A DNA stretch of 16,282 bases, taken from an uncultured bacterium. GTDB lineage: Bacteria; Actinomycetota; Actinomycetes; S36-B12. Shown piece after piece: positions 1-8,010 of this stretch. The notes under the pieces were generated by a model that searched no databases, was not told the origin of the DNA, and saw only the letters and a program-made list of their open reading frames with translations. Numbering within the stretch: position 1 is the first letter of the stretch; each line of letters opens with the position of its first letter. Both the position numbers and the translations under genes were made by a program. The stretch is taken from positions 1-16,282 of the forward strand of contig CAITYI010000339.1 in assembly GCA_903896585.1 (NCBI GenBank), given 5' to 3'.

Positions 1-392
1 CCGGCAATCGCCAAGGTGGTATTTGATTCCAATACTTCTATTTTTTCCGGTTCGGTTAATTCCAACTCGCCTTTTGTCATGGCCAGCAATTGCTCCCTGG
101 CAGCAGCAAAACTGCTGCCAGCGGGATCTGCCAATCGGTAGCGATCTTTGTGGTGAATGAGCGCTGGAACGTCAAATTCTTTCCCCAGCGGAGCAACAGA
201 CCAGACGTGATCAATGTGCCCATGGGTCAGGATCACGGCTGCCGGGTGCAGCCGATTCCGAGAAATGATCTCCCGAATCCCATCTATTGAATCCTGTCCT
301 GGATCAATAATTACTGCTGGCTCGCCGGGACCGGTGGCCACAATATAGCAATTTGTGCTCCACGATCCCGCCGGAAAACCCTCAATCAACAT
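1..392 (-). CDS. MBL-fold hydrolase (glyoxalase II-like), N-terminal part
   Basis: The window edge cuts this gene, so only about the first 130 residues are present. Translation of the minus strand from the ATG at 392 gives a metallo-beta-lactamase fold start: MLIEGFPAGSWSTNCYIV, then a VIIDPG segment (residues 28-32), then the zinc-binding THGHIDH motif (HGHIDH at 57-62). This is the HxHxDH signature of the glyoxalase II-like branch, which hydrolyses thioesters or related substrates in the cytoplasm; the exact substrate cannot be told from this part. An in-frame TAG five codons upstream limits the start to this ATG, and no clear Shine-Dalgarno sequence precedes it, so a leaderless mRNA is possible. 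It is divergent from the cyclophilin gene. In related actinobacteria a hydrolase of this type sits between the cyclophilin gene and hisS, which fits. Confidence 0.85.
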   Translation of the reverse strand, partial: MLIEGFPAGSWSTNCYIVATGPGEPAVIIDPGQDSIDGIREIISRNRLHPAAVILTHGHIDHVWSVAPLGKEFDVPALIHHKDRYRLADPAGSSFAAAREQLLAMTKGELELTEPEKIEVLESNTTLAIA

Positions 393-401
393 AAGGGTGT
401 A

Positions 402-407
402 AGCCTA
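402..407 (-). promoter_or_regulatory. Possible -10 element for a leaderless MBL hydrolase mRNA
   Basis: TAGGCT on the minus strand matches the actinobacterial TANNNT -10 pattern. It ends nine bases before the hydrolase ATG, which would place the transcript start at or next to the start codon. That agrees with the lack of a ribosome binding site. No convincing -35 is seen at the usual spacing, so this rests on a short motif only. Confidence 0.3.
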
Positions 408-480
408 TCGATACCGAGCGTTTAGACTTCGGCACGTCAAGTAAGCCACCCAGATTTGTAACTGCCACTGGAGCCACCAC

Positions 481-1323
481 ATGCCATCACAGAAGCGCGA
501 ACGTGAATTAGCCCGAGCGAAATTCGAGCGTCAGCAGGCAAGACGTGCCGAAAAAGCCGTCAAGGCACGGAGGAGCCAACGGATTGCGGCCGGCATCGTT
601 GTCGCTGGGATCGTTGCGGCCGGCGTTGGCTGGGCAATCTTTAATGTGAATAACACCGATGATTCCCTCATCGCGAGTGAGACTCTCCCTCCCGAACTTT
701 CCGACCTGATTGAGTCTGATGTTGATTCTGCGGAGGCTAATGCTGACCCCGCGGATGGGGACCCAAATCTGGACATTTGCGATCTTCCAGGGCAGGCCCG
801 CTCCAACGATATTTCGTTTCCCGATGGACCTGAGCAAGGATCAATAGATGCGACCAAAATTTCACTAGCTACAAATTGCGGTGACATTGTTATTGAACTT
901 GACCCGGCAGCACCTCAAACTATCGAATCAGAGGTATTTCTCGCAGAGAGTGGCTTTTATGACAACACAAGTTGTCACCGGTTGACCACCGATGGAATTT
1001 ATGTACTTCAATGCGGGGATCCGGCAGGCGACGGAACCGGCGGTCCTGGATATGTGGTCCCTGACGAAAACCTTCCCTCCGAAACAGCAGCGAATTACCC
1101 CGCCGGGACTGTCGCAATGGCCAATGCTGGGCCAGGTACTTCAGGTTCTCAGTTCTTTATTGTGTATCAAGACACCACTCTTCCCTCGGGGTACACGATC
1201 TGGGGCCAGATAACTGACGGCTTGGATATTGTCCGGCAAATTGCATCCGTGGGTGTCGAAGGAGGCCTTACCGACGGTAAGCCGGCCCAACCTGTTTTTA
1301 TCAATTCGGCAACGGTTTCTTAA
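481..1323 (+). CDS. Membrane-anchored cyclophilin-type peptidyl-prolyl cis-trans isomerase
   Basis: This 280-residue protein should speed cis-trans isomerisation at proline outside the membrane. Residues 1-35 are strongly basic and alpha-helical in composition, residues 36-54 form one hydrophobic segment, and 55-120 are an acidic, low-complexity linker. Together these predict a type II anchor with the enzyme outside. The cyclophilin domain covers about 125-280. It has the catalytic arginine in CHRL (165-168), QCGDP (177-181), a GTGGPGY loop, AMANAGPGTSGSQFF (212-226) and YTIWGQI. Four cysteines (100, 133, 165, 178) all lie in the exported part. The start is supported by GGAG at 471-474, six bases before the ATG. 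It lies upstream of the DUF349 gene in the same direction, with a 202-base gap. Often labelled ppiB in actinobacteria; the family call is firm, the exact client proteins unknown. Confidence 0.93.
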   Translation: MPSQKRERELARAKFERQQARRAEKAVKARRSQRIAAGIVVAGIVAAGVGWAIFNVNNTDDSLIASETLPPELSDLIESDVDSAEANADPADGDPNLDICDLPGQARSNDISFPDGPEQGSIDATKISLATNCGDIVIELDPAAPQTIESEVFLAESGFYDNTSCHRLTTDGIYVLQCGDPAGDGTGGPGYVVPDENLPSETAANYPAGTVAMANAGPGTSGSQFFIVYQDTTLPSGYTIWGQITDGLDIVRQIASVGVEGGLTDGKPAQPVFINSATVS

Positions 1324-1403
1324 CATTTACCAAGTTCCCTTCACTTTCTGGTGCCGATAGGACACAGTGCGGTAAGGGGATGCGGAACCAGTAGATTCAA
1401 TCG

Positions 1404-1442
1404 CTGTGGCTCGCACCCCCACAGACCGCCCTGCAGCCACAG
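1404..1442. repeat. Inverted repeat between cyclophilin and DUF349 genes
   Basis: CTGTGGCT (1404-1411) and AGCCACAG (1435-1442) are perfect 8-base arms. Allowing a bulged C at 1412, GCA (1413-1415) pairs with TGC (1432-1434), giving 11 pairs around a 16-base loop. No T-run follows on the plus strand. It lies 81 bases after the cyclophilin stop and 83 bases before the DUF349 start. It could be a tail-less terminator or a structure in the DUF349 leader. Nothing else is apparent in the 202-base gap except the DUF349 ribosome binding site at 1512-1517 (GAGAGG). Confidence 0.4.
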
Positions 1443-1525
1443 ACACAGGCACGGACACAAGAAACACAGGATTCACGGTGGTATCCAAAAAGTTTGGCTA
1501 CCCAACCTATTGAGAGGTTACATTC

Positions 1526-2875
1526 ATGAGTACAGACCCTTCGACCGCCCAGCTTTCGAGCGGCCAGCCTTCGACCGCCCAGCCTTCGACCGCGCATCCA
1601 ACGCCGGCATCCTTAAGACCCGTTATTCGTCCGGCGATTTCTGAGGCTTCTCAGTGGGGTCGGGTAGCCGAAGACGGCACTGTGTATCTCAAGGCTCCTG
1701 AGGGCGAAGTGGTGGTGGGTCAGTACACCGTGGGGTCCGCGATCGAGGGACTGACTTTTTATGCCAGAAAATATGACGACCTGGTTGTGGAACTGGATAT
1801 TTTGGAATCGCGACTGAGTGATTCGAAAGTTGCGGCTGAGTCCGCACATACTGCGCTGAAGAAAGTTCGCGAAGCTCTCGCTGCTCGATCATTGGTTGGG
1901 GATATTGCCGCTCTTGAAGGCCGTTGCACGGCTGTGGAGCTCCTCATTGCAGGTCAACGCGAGGCCGAAAAAGCGCGTAAGCAGGCCCAGCGAGAGGAGT
2001 CACGGAAGCGTCGGGAGATGCTCGTCGAAGAAGCCGAGTCTCTCTCAAACTCTCAGTCGTGGAAGGCAACCACAGAGAGATTTGCGGCCATTGTCGAGGA
2101 ATGGAAATCTCTTCCTCGAGGTGATCGTGCTGCCGAACAGGAAATGTGGAAGCGGCTCAGCGCCTCAAGGACAACATTCGACAAACGACGCCGTATTCAT
2201 TTTCACGAACTTGATGACGTTCGCAAAGCGGCCCTTGCGCGAAAGCGTGAACTCATTGCTTCCGCACAGGCGGCTTCGTCTATCACGGATCCAAAGGCTG
2301 GTATCAAGAAATTCAAAGATTTGATGTCCGAGTGGAAAAGTGCGCCTCGCGGCTCTCGGGCTGATGAAGATAAATTATGGAAACGATTCAAGGCCGCCCA
2401 AGACGATTTCTTTATCAAGCTAAAAGAGACTGAAGCCCAAGAGGATGCGAAACTTCAAGAGAACCTTCCAGCGAAAGAAGCGCTCGTTCTCAAGGCTGAA
2501 TCTTTACTCCCGATTGACGGAAAGGACCTGAAAACACTGAAGAAATCCCTTCGTGAAATTCAGGTTGCTTGGGATAAATTAGGTGAACTTCCCAAGGCGG
2601 ACCGTACTCGCCTCGATGGAAGACTGAAAAAGGTTGAGGACGCAATTCGCAAAGAGGACGAGACCCAATGGACTGCCGTCAATCCAGAAGTCATGGCGCG
2701 AGCTGCTGATACAGCCAATGCTTTCACGGAGGGACTAACCCGATACGAACACGAGTTGTCAAAAGCTCAAGCGGATGGAAATTCTAAGAAGGTTCAAGAC
2801 ATCCAAGCTTCCATTGATAATCTGAAAGCGTTATTGGGAGCAGTTGAAAATGCTGCTACCGCGCAGCGAAAGTAG
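1526..2875 (+). CDS. DUF349 repeat protein
   Basis: This 449-residue protein carries three degenerate DUF349 units: about 180-230 (EEWKSLPRGDRAAEQEMWKR), 255-305 (SEWKSAPRGSRADEDKLWKR) and 333-382 (VAWDKLGELPKADRTRLDGR). Each has a tryptophan, a short turn with basic residues, and a following amphipathic helix. Residues 85-170 look like a highly charged coiled coil. Residues 1-30 are a low-complexity Ser/Thr/Ala/Gln/Pro tail built from five-residue repeats. No signal peptide or membrane segment is seen, so it should be cytoplasmic. The molecular function of this family is not known to me; its domain is mostly helical and probably a scaffold or nucleic-acid/protein-binding element. GAGAGG at 1512-1517, eight bases before the ATG, supports the start. 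Actinobacteria commonly keep a DUF349 gene next to rel and the cyclophilin gene, as here. Confidence 0.88.
   Translation: MSTDPSTAQLSSGQPSTAQPSTAHPTPASLRPVIRPAISEASQWGRVAEDGTVYLKAPEGEVVVGQYTVGSAIEGLTFYARKYDDLVVELDILESRLSDSKVAAESAHTALKKVREALAARSLVGDIAALEGRCTAVELLIAGQREAEKARKQAQREESRKRREMLVEEAESLSNSQSWKATTERFAAIVEEWKSLPRGDRAAEQEMWKRLSASRTTFDKRRRIHFHELDDVRKAALARKRELIASAQAASSITDPKAGIKKFKDLMSEWKSAPRGSRADEDKLWKRFKAAQDDFFIKLKETEAQEDAKLQENLPAKEALVLKAESLLPIDGKDLKTLKKSLREIQVAWDKLGELPKADRTRLDGRLKKVEDAIRKEDETQWTAVNPEVMARAADTANAFTEGLTRYEHELSKAQADGNSKKVQDIQASIDNLKALLGAVENAATAQRK
1540..1599 (+). repeat. Four 15-bp tandem repeats in the DUF349 gene
   Basis: Four head-to-tail 15-base units of TTCGACCGCCCAGCC type lie at 1540-1554, 1555-1569, 1570-1584 and 1585-1599. 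They encode the pentapeptides STAQL, SSGQP, STAQP and STAHP. The period is a multiple of three, so loss or gain of a unit keeps frame. The products lie in the disordered N-terminal tail. Confidence 0.9.
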
Positions 2876-2896
2876 TGATACCGCGCAGCGAAAGTA
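2857..2896. repeat. 18-bp direct repeat spanning the DUF349 stop codon
   Basis: TACCGCGCAGCGAAAGTA occurs at 2857-2874 and again, without mismatch, at 2879-2896, a 22-base period. The first copy encodes the final residues TAQRK and runs into the stop; the second fills most of the 29-base gap before the rel stop codon. It looks like a recent tandem duplication at the convergent junction. Confidence 0.9.
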
Positions 2897-2904
2897 TTTG
2901 AGAG

Positions 2905-5151
2905 TCACACTCGGTAGGCATCAAATACACCTTCGACACTCCGCACAGCTTTGAGTACCGACCCTAAATGTTTCGGATCGGCCATCTCGAAAGTAAATCG
3001 TGACGTAGCAATACGATCTCGGGTGGTCGCCACCGATGCATTGAGGATGTTTACATGAGTGTCTGATAGTGCCTTGGTGACATCTGCCAGAAGCCGCGCA
3101 CGATCAAGAGCCTCAACAGCAATGTTCACTAGAAAAACACTACGTGGAGTGGGTGCCCACTCCACTTCAACGAGTCTCTCGGCTTGACTCGTCAACGACT
3201 CCACATTGACACAGTCACTTCGATGGACTGACACTCCCGAGCCCCGTGTGACGAATCCAAATATCGAATCTCCCGGCACGGGTGTGCAGCAGCGGGCGAG
3301 TTTTACCCAAACATCCGCGGCGCCCTTGACCACGACACCAACGTCGTGCGTCCGAGATCGGGTGTGCGTTCCGAAACTCGGCAATGTTGTCTCCGCGGTG
3401 TCGTCCGCGGCTCCGTCAACTCCCCCGGAGGCATCAATGAGGCGGCTGACTATGGATTGGGCCGAAATTCTTCCTTCACCCACAGATGCATAGAGTGCTG
3501 ATACATCTACTTGATGGAGATCTGCTGCGATGGCCAAAAGTGCCTGATTTGTCATCATGCGCTGAAGTGGCAATCCTTGTTTGCGCACGGCCCTCACGAT
3601 TTGGTCTTTACCGCTATCGATTGCCTCCTCGCGACGCTCTTTGGTGAACCATGCCTTGATTTTGCTTTTCGCTCGCGCAGAGGATACGAAATTGAGCCAG
3701 TCCCGGCTGGGACCTGCTCCCTCCGACTTTGAGGTGAAAATCTCGACAACATCGCCATTAGATAATGAGGACTCAAGCGGAACCAATTTGCCATTAACCC
3801 GTGCTCCAACACAGCGGTGACCAACCTCGGTGTGAACGGAGTATGCAAAGTCGACAGGTGTCGAACCGGTAGGCAAGGAAAAAACATCACCTTTAGGCGT
3901 AAAAATGTATACCTCGGAGCTGCCCAAGTCATAACGCAATGAGTCAAGAAATTCGCTTGGATCGGTGGTCTCTCGCTGCCAGTCCATCAATTGCCGTAAC
4001 CACGCAAAGTCATCTTTCTTGATATCTGCACCCTGCTTGTATCGCCAGTGGGCTGCAACTCCATATTCGGATGCTCGGTGCATCTCGTGGGTTCGAATTT
4101 GAACCTCTACTGGTTTGCCATCGGGTCCGATCACAGTTGTGTGCAATGACTGGTACATGTTGAATTTAGGCATTGCTATGAAGTCCTTGAATCGGCCTGG
4201 CAACGGACTCCACTTGGCATGAATTGTTCCCAGTGCTGCATAGCAATCTCGAATATCTTCGACGAGTATTCGGACGCCAATGAGATCATAAATCTCCGTG
4301 AAGTCCCGGCCTCGGACAATCATTTTCTGGTAGATCGAGTAATAATGCTTGGGACGTCCGGTCACTTGCGCCTTGATTTTACTCTTACGAAGATCTTCAT
4401 TGAGTTGGTCAACAATTACATTCAGATTTCGCTCCCGGGACGGCGCGCGCTGTTCAACCAGTCGATCAATCTCTTCAAACATTTTCGGATGCAAGGTGCC
4501 AAATGCCAAGTCTTCAAGCTCCCACTTGATTGCATTTATACCAAGCCGATGCGCCAAGGGAGCATATATCTCAAGTGTTTCTCGGGCCTTCTTGTCTTGT
4601 TTGGCATCAGGCAAGTACCGCAGAGTACGCATATTGTGTAAGCGGTCCGCTAGTTTTATGACAAGTACCCGAATATCCCGCGCCATGGCAACGACCATTT
4701 TGCGAACCGTTTCAGCAGCGGTTGCTTCACCGTAGGTAACTTGATCCAGTTTCGTCACACCATCAACTAAAAGTGCAATTTCGTCACCAAAGTCTTCACG
4801 CAGGGCGTCCAATGAATACCCGCAATCCTCGACGGTGTCGTGCAGGAGGGCCGCCGCCAGCGTGGAGGATGTCATGCCCAACTCGGCAAGAATTTCAGCA
4901 ACGGCAACCGGATGAGTGATGTAGGACTCCCCTGATCGCCTTTTTTGATCTCGGTGCATGTATCGGGCAGTTTCATAGGCGCGCTCAACAACTTTGGTAT
5001 CCGACTTTGGATGGTATTTGCGCAACGTTCTTAAGAGGGGCTCGATCTCTGAATTACCTGACCGAGCGGTGAAGCGGCCCAAGCGCGATCGCAGTCCAGA
5101 ATCAGAAGGAATGATGGGATCTTCAACGGGCACAACAAGGTCCTCAGACAC
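2905..5151 (-). CDS. rel: Bifunctional (p)ppGpp synthetase/hydrolase, Rel
   Basis: The 748-residue product has the full long-RSH layout. The HD hydrolase domain (about 50-200) has H66, HDTVED (104-109) and LADRLHN (167-173). The synthetase domain (about 260-375) has GRPKHYYSIYQK, RFKD (320-323), YQSLHTTV and EVQIRT. A TGS domain covers about 413-474, a helical region follows, then a zinc-finger-like CC...H...C set (C621, C622, H643, C647) and a C-terminal ACT domain (about 670-748). RXKD, rather than EXDD, marks the bifunctional Rel type. It makes and degrades the stringent-response alarmone at the ribosome in the cytoplasm. The start is GTG, preceded at seven bases by GGGAGG (5159-5164). It lies 77 bases after secF on the same strand; the apt gene often found in that gap is absent. 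The name relA is also used for this gene in actinobacteria. Confidence 0.97.
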   Translation of the reverse strand: MSEDLVVPVEDPIIPSDSGLRSRLGRFTARSGNSEIEPLLRTLRKYHPKSDTKVVERAYETARYMHRDQKRRSGESYITHPVAVAEILAELGMTSSTLAAALLHDTVEDCGYSLDALREDFGDEIALLVDGVTKLDQVTYGEATAAETVRKMVVAMARDIRVLVIKLADRLHNMRTLRYLPDAKQDKKARETLEIYAPLAHRLGINAIKWELEDLAFGTLHPKMFEEIDRLVEQRAPSRERNLNVIVDQLNEDLRKSKIKAQVTGRPKHYYSIYQKMIVRGRDFTEIYDLIGVRILVEDIRDCYAALGTIHAKWSPLPGRFKDFIAMPKFNMYQSLHTTVIGPDGKPVEVQIRTHEMHRASEYGVAAHWRYKQGADIKKDDFAWLRQLMDWQRETTDPSEFLDSLRYDLGSSEVYIFTPKGDVFSLPTGSTPVDFAYSVHTEVGHRCVGARVNGKLVPLESSLSNGDVVEIFTSKSEGAGPSRDWLNFVSSARAKSKIKAWFTKERREEAIDSGKDQIVRAVRKQGLPLQRMMTNQALLAIAADLHQVDVSALYASVGEGRISAQSIVSRLIDASGGVDGAADDTAETTLPSFGTHTRSRTHDVGVVVKGAADVWVKLARCCTPVPGDSIFGFVTRGSGVSVHRSDCVNVESLTSQAERLVEVEWAPTPRSVFLVNIAVEALDRARLLADVTKALSDTHVNILNASVATTRDRIATSRFTFEMADPKHLGSVLKAVRSVEGVFDAYRV

Positions 5152-5219
5152 TTGGCCACCTCCCGACTAGACCCCTTTACGAAGCAGACGCAGCGGCATG
5201 CTGTTATTCGCCTGTGATC

Positions 5220-5225
5220 ATTGTA
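5220..5225 (-). promoter_or_regulatory. Candidate -10 element for rel
   Basis: TACAAT on the minus strand, just after the secF stop codon, is one base from the TATAAT consensus and would give rel a 5' leader of about 60 bases. No good -35 hexamer is seen 16-18 bases upstream, where the sequence is the A-rich end of secF. The call rests on the -10 match and position alone. Confidence 0.35.
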
Positions 5226-5228
5226 CTT

Positions 5229-6371
5229 TCATGAACCTTTTTTACGCTTTGACCGTGGTTGCCTTCGCGGCTGATTGCGCTCAATTACCGCCGTCTCGCT
5301 CACCATCAAAACATCCATTGAATCCAGATCTGTTGTTCCCGTTGCCATTCCTGCCGCCCCAGGCGATCCCACATTAAGGGTTCCTGCCTCAACCGCCTTC
5401 TTCACAACCTGACTTCGGCGTGCTTTTACTCGAGCTGCCAGAGACTTCATTTCGGGGGTGGCAGATTTCAGCTGAGCCAGAACGGGGGTCGCTAGGAAGA
5501 TAGACGAGAATGTTCCTACAACCATGCCAATACCCAGCGCCACAGCCAGATCCAATAATGTTCCGGCTCCCAGAATGTAAGCACCAACAATTATGATGGC
5601 GACAATAGGGAGTAACGCGACAATCGATGTATTGATGGAGCGGACCACCGTTTGGTTCACGGCCAGATTCGCCGCTTCATCGTAGGTGAGGATTGATTGG
5701 CCGGTAATACCCCTAGTGTTCTCTTTCACCTTGTCAAAGACTACAACCGTGTCATAGAGCGAATAGCCCAGAATGGTCAAGAAGCCAATGACTGTTGCAG
5801 GAGTAACCTCCAGACCAGTCAGGGCATAAATTCCAACGGTGATAATCATGTCGTGAGCTAGGGCCACGATGGCCGCGACCGCCATGCGCCATTCAAAATA
5901 GATGGTCATGAACAAAGTAACCAAGATGAGGAAGACCCCAAGTCCTTGGAGAGCCTTTTTCGAAATTTCTGCGCCCCAGGTGGGTCCAACAACTTGGAAC
6001 TTTATCTGGTCAGCACTCGTTCCACAGGATTCGGACAGGACAACCGCTAATTCCTCAGACTGATCGGGCGTGAGCGTCTCGGTCTGAACTCGAATAGTTC
6101 CGGCTCCCGTTTCAGTGACAATAGTTTGACCACCGGTGAAAGTCTCCGAAGTGTTCCGGGCCTGCTCAATTGAGCAGGTTGCATTCGGGATCGAGAAGTC
6201 GGCACCACCCTTGAATTCAATTCCAAAATTCAGCCCTCGAAAGAGAAGGCCACCGACGCTGATCAGTAACAGGATTGCACTCAATGCGTACCAAAACTTT
6301 TTCCTGGCAATAAAGTTGTAGGAGATGTCTCCGCGGTACAAGCGTTGCCCAATAGACCCCATCTTGCTCAT
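5229..6371 (-). CDS. secF: Protein translocase subunit SecF
   Basis: This 380-residue membrane protein works with SecD to use the proton gradient to help complete Sec-dependent export. It shows the family layout: first membrane segment at about 25-44, FKGG (53-56) at the start of the exported domain, and five further membrane segments from about 142 to 298. The fourth carries GFLTILGYSLYDTVVVFDKVKENTRG, the most conserved stretch of SecF. The exported domain has two cysteines (66 and 116). After the last segment there is a long hydrophilic cytoplasmic tail of some 80 residues ending in a Lys/Arg-rich stretch (RSKRKKGS). The ATG at 6371 overlaps the secD stop as ATGA and is preceded by GAGAGG, so the two are probably translated in step. 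Confidence 0.96.
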   Translation of the reverse strand: MSKMGSIGQRLYRGDISYNFIARKKFWYALSAILLLISVGGLLFRGLNFGIEFKGGADFSIPNATCSIEQARNTSETFTGGQTIVTETGAGTIRVQTETLTPDQSEELAVVLSESCGTSADQIKFQVVGPTWGAEISKKALQGLGVFLILVTLFMTIYFEWRMAVAAIVALAHDMIITVGIYALTGLEVTPATVIGFLTILGYSLYDTVVVFDKVKENTRGITGQSILTYDEAANLAVNQTVVRSINTSIVALLPIVAIIIVGAYILGAGTLLDLAVALGIGMVVGTFSSIFLATPVLAQLKSATPEMKSLAARVKARRSQVVKKAVEAGTLNVGSPGAAGMATGTTDLDSMDVLMVSETAVIERNQPRRQPRSKRKKGS

Positions 6372-7951
6372 GTGAGCACCTCTCTCCGTTTACGCCTAGA
6401 TTGCCCTGCCATGGCATCGGCAACACTGATGCCCCCTAGGCGCTCTGGATCAAGTCCGGTCCACCGAGATCCTCTTTGCATGAATTTAGTTCGGCCAAGG
6501 AGCACAACAACCGGATGGGTGAACCAGAAGGCAATCATGATGTCCATGAGGGTGGTGAGCCCTAGCACAAAGGCAAAGCCCCGCACGCTCCCAACAGACA
6601 ATAGATAAAGAACAGCGGCGATTAGAAGGGAGATGAAGTCTGCGGCTAGCAGTGTTCGACGAGCCCTGATCCAGCCGGAGTCGCATGCCTGCCTCAAAGA
6701 TTTTCCGTCGCGGATTTCGTCTCGGATTCTTTCAAAGTAAACAATAAATGAGTCGGCGGTAATTCCGATTGCGATGATTGCACCGGCTACTCCAGCCAGG
6801 CTCAGGGTCAGGCCAACTGTTTTACTTAAGACAACAAAGACAAAGTAGGTCATGCCACCAGCAACCAACAAACTTAGCCCAGCAACAATTCCCAGCACTC
6901 GGTAGTAGAAGAGTAGGTACAGCGTGACAAAAATCAGACCAATGCCACCGGCAATGAGCCCTGCCTCAAGCTGATCTCGACCAACCGTGGGTGAAATTGA
7001 CGTAATATCCACCGGCTCTAAAGTCACGGGAAGGGCGCCGTACTTCAGAACATTCGCTAAGTCACGGGCTTCTTGAGCCGTGAAGTCCCCTTCAATGGAC
7101 GCTTGTCCACCAAGAATTGACTCATTGAATCGGGGAGCGGAGACCACCACTCCATCCAGAACAATGGCGAATGCGTTGCAGGGGCTTTGCCCCGTCCCGC
7201 ACTCGGGTAGCGCACTCAATTCCGTTGAGGCATTTGCCAACGCAGTAGCACCCTCGGAATCAAATTCCAGATTTACCACCCAACCCACGCCACCTTGCGG
7301 TAGTTCGGCTGAAGCATTTTGAACATTTGTTCCTTGAATGAACGCGGGCTGTAAAGAATATTTCACGGCTCCAGTTTGTTCACATGTTCCCAGCCACAAT
7401 TCGGGATTATCAGGTGTGCCCCCTGAATAATTCGCGGGGTTCAAACAGTCAAGTGCGGCCAATCCGGCTTCAAATTCGGCGCTATTGCTGTCGGCTTGAA
7501 CTATTCCAGTTTCCGCAGTGGTCGAACTTTGGGTATCTTCCGATGTCGTTTCGGGGCTCGGAGAGAGCAAGTTCCACACCGGACGGAAATTGAGCAGGGC
7601 GGTTTGCTGCACAAGGTCAACCAGTCGCTCTTGATTTTCACCTGGCACGGAAACCACAATGGCTGCATCATTGCCTGATCCTGCCGTGGTCACTTCAGAT
7701 TCCACCACGCCCAGACTGTCGACTCGAGCTCGGAGAATCTCCACAGTTTGGGCGAGTTGCTCATCGGTAATGACGGCTCCCTCAACAACGGGAGTGGGGA
7801 TGAGGATTACCTGGGTACCCCCTTGAAGATCCAATCCGAGCCGAACAGATGAATCGGTCCCGGGGAATAGGGCCCACACGCCGAACCCAACCACAACAAC
7901 AAGAAGGGCCGATAAGAGGCGCCAAGGTTTGGTCTTGACCGGTGTAGCCAC
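6368..7951 (-). CDS. secD: Protein translocase subunit SecD
   Basis: The 527-residue product has an N-terminal membrane segment (about 11-29), the family motif RLGLDLQGGTQV (37-48), a large exported domain, and five C-terminal membrane segments from about 329 to 484. The conserved GITADSFIVYFERIRDE block lies at about 396-412. With SecF it forms the accessory complex of the SecYEG channel. Residues 129-160 are a Ser/Thr/Glu-rich insertion in the exported domain, probably disordered. The exported domain has four cysteines (169, 190, 251, 258). The start is GTG, preceded six to seven bases upstream by a strong GGAGG-type site (GGAGGAG at 7956-7962). It follows yajC by 103 AT-rich bases and overlaps secF by four bases. 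Confidence 0.96.
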   Translation of the reverse strand: MATPVKTKPWRLLSALLVVVVGFGVWALFPGTDSSVRLGLDLQGGTQVILIPTPVVEGAVITDEQLAQTVEILRARVDSLGVVESEVTTAGSGNDAAIVVSVPGENQERLVDLVQQTALLNFRPVWNLLSPSPETTSEDTQSSTTAETGIVQADSNSAEFEAGLAALDCLNPANYSGGTPDNPELWLGTCEQTGAVKYSLQPAFIQGTNVQNASAELPQGGVGWVVNLEFDSEGATALANASTELSALPECGTGQSPCNAFAIVLDGVVVSAPRFNESILGGQASIEGDFTAQEARDLANVLKYGALPVTLEPVDITSISPTVGRDQLEAGLIAGGIGLIFVTLYLLFYYRVLGIVAGLSLLVAGGMTYFVFVVLSKTVGLTLSLAGVAGAIIAIGITADSFIVYFERIRDEIRDGKSLRQACDSGWIRARRTLLAADFISLLIAAVLYLLSVGSVRGFAFVLGLTTLMDIMIAFWFTHPVVVLLGRTKFMQRGSRWTGLDPERLGGISVADAMAGQSRRKRREVLT

Positions 7952-7976
7952 GAAACTCCTCCGAAATTGAACAACA

Positions 7977-7991
7977 TGTCACTTGTTGACA
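7977..7991. repeat. 15-bp palindrome in the secD leader
   Basis: TGTCACTTGTTGACA has perfect five-base arms (TGTCA/TGACA) around a five-base centre. It lies 26-40 bases upstream of the secD GTG, beyond the ribosome binding site. It could be an operator half-site pair or chance in AT-rich DNA. Confidence 0.3.
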
Positions 7992-8010
7992 CATAGCGAC
8001 GATTTTTTGA

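Noticed and set aside
1351..1644. 97-codon plus-strand frame overlapping the DUF349 start
   Set aside because: Its composition (His, Arg, Pro) and repeated RPAFD segment come from reading the 15-bp tandem repeat in another frame; no ribosome binding site.
1896..2324. 142-codon plus-strand open frame inside the DUF349 gene
   Set aside because: Alternative frame of a gene with clear repeats; the product is rich in Arg/Ser/Leu without any domain.
4219..4735. Two overlapping plus-strand open frames
   Set aside because: Both lie opposite the rel synthetase/hydrolase domains and have no recognisable motif.
2905..5151. Possible monofunctional RelA or degraded hydrolase domain
   Set aside because: The HD residues (HDTVED, LADRLHN) and the RFKD synthetase motif are all intact, so a bifunctional Rel is the simplest reading.
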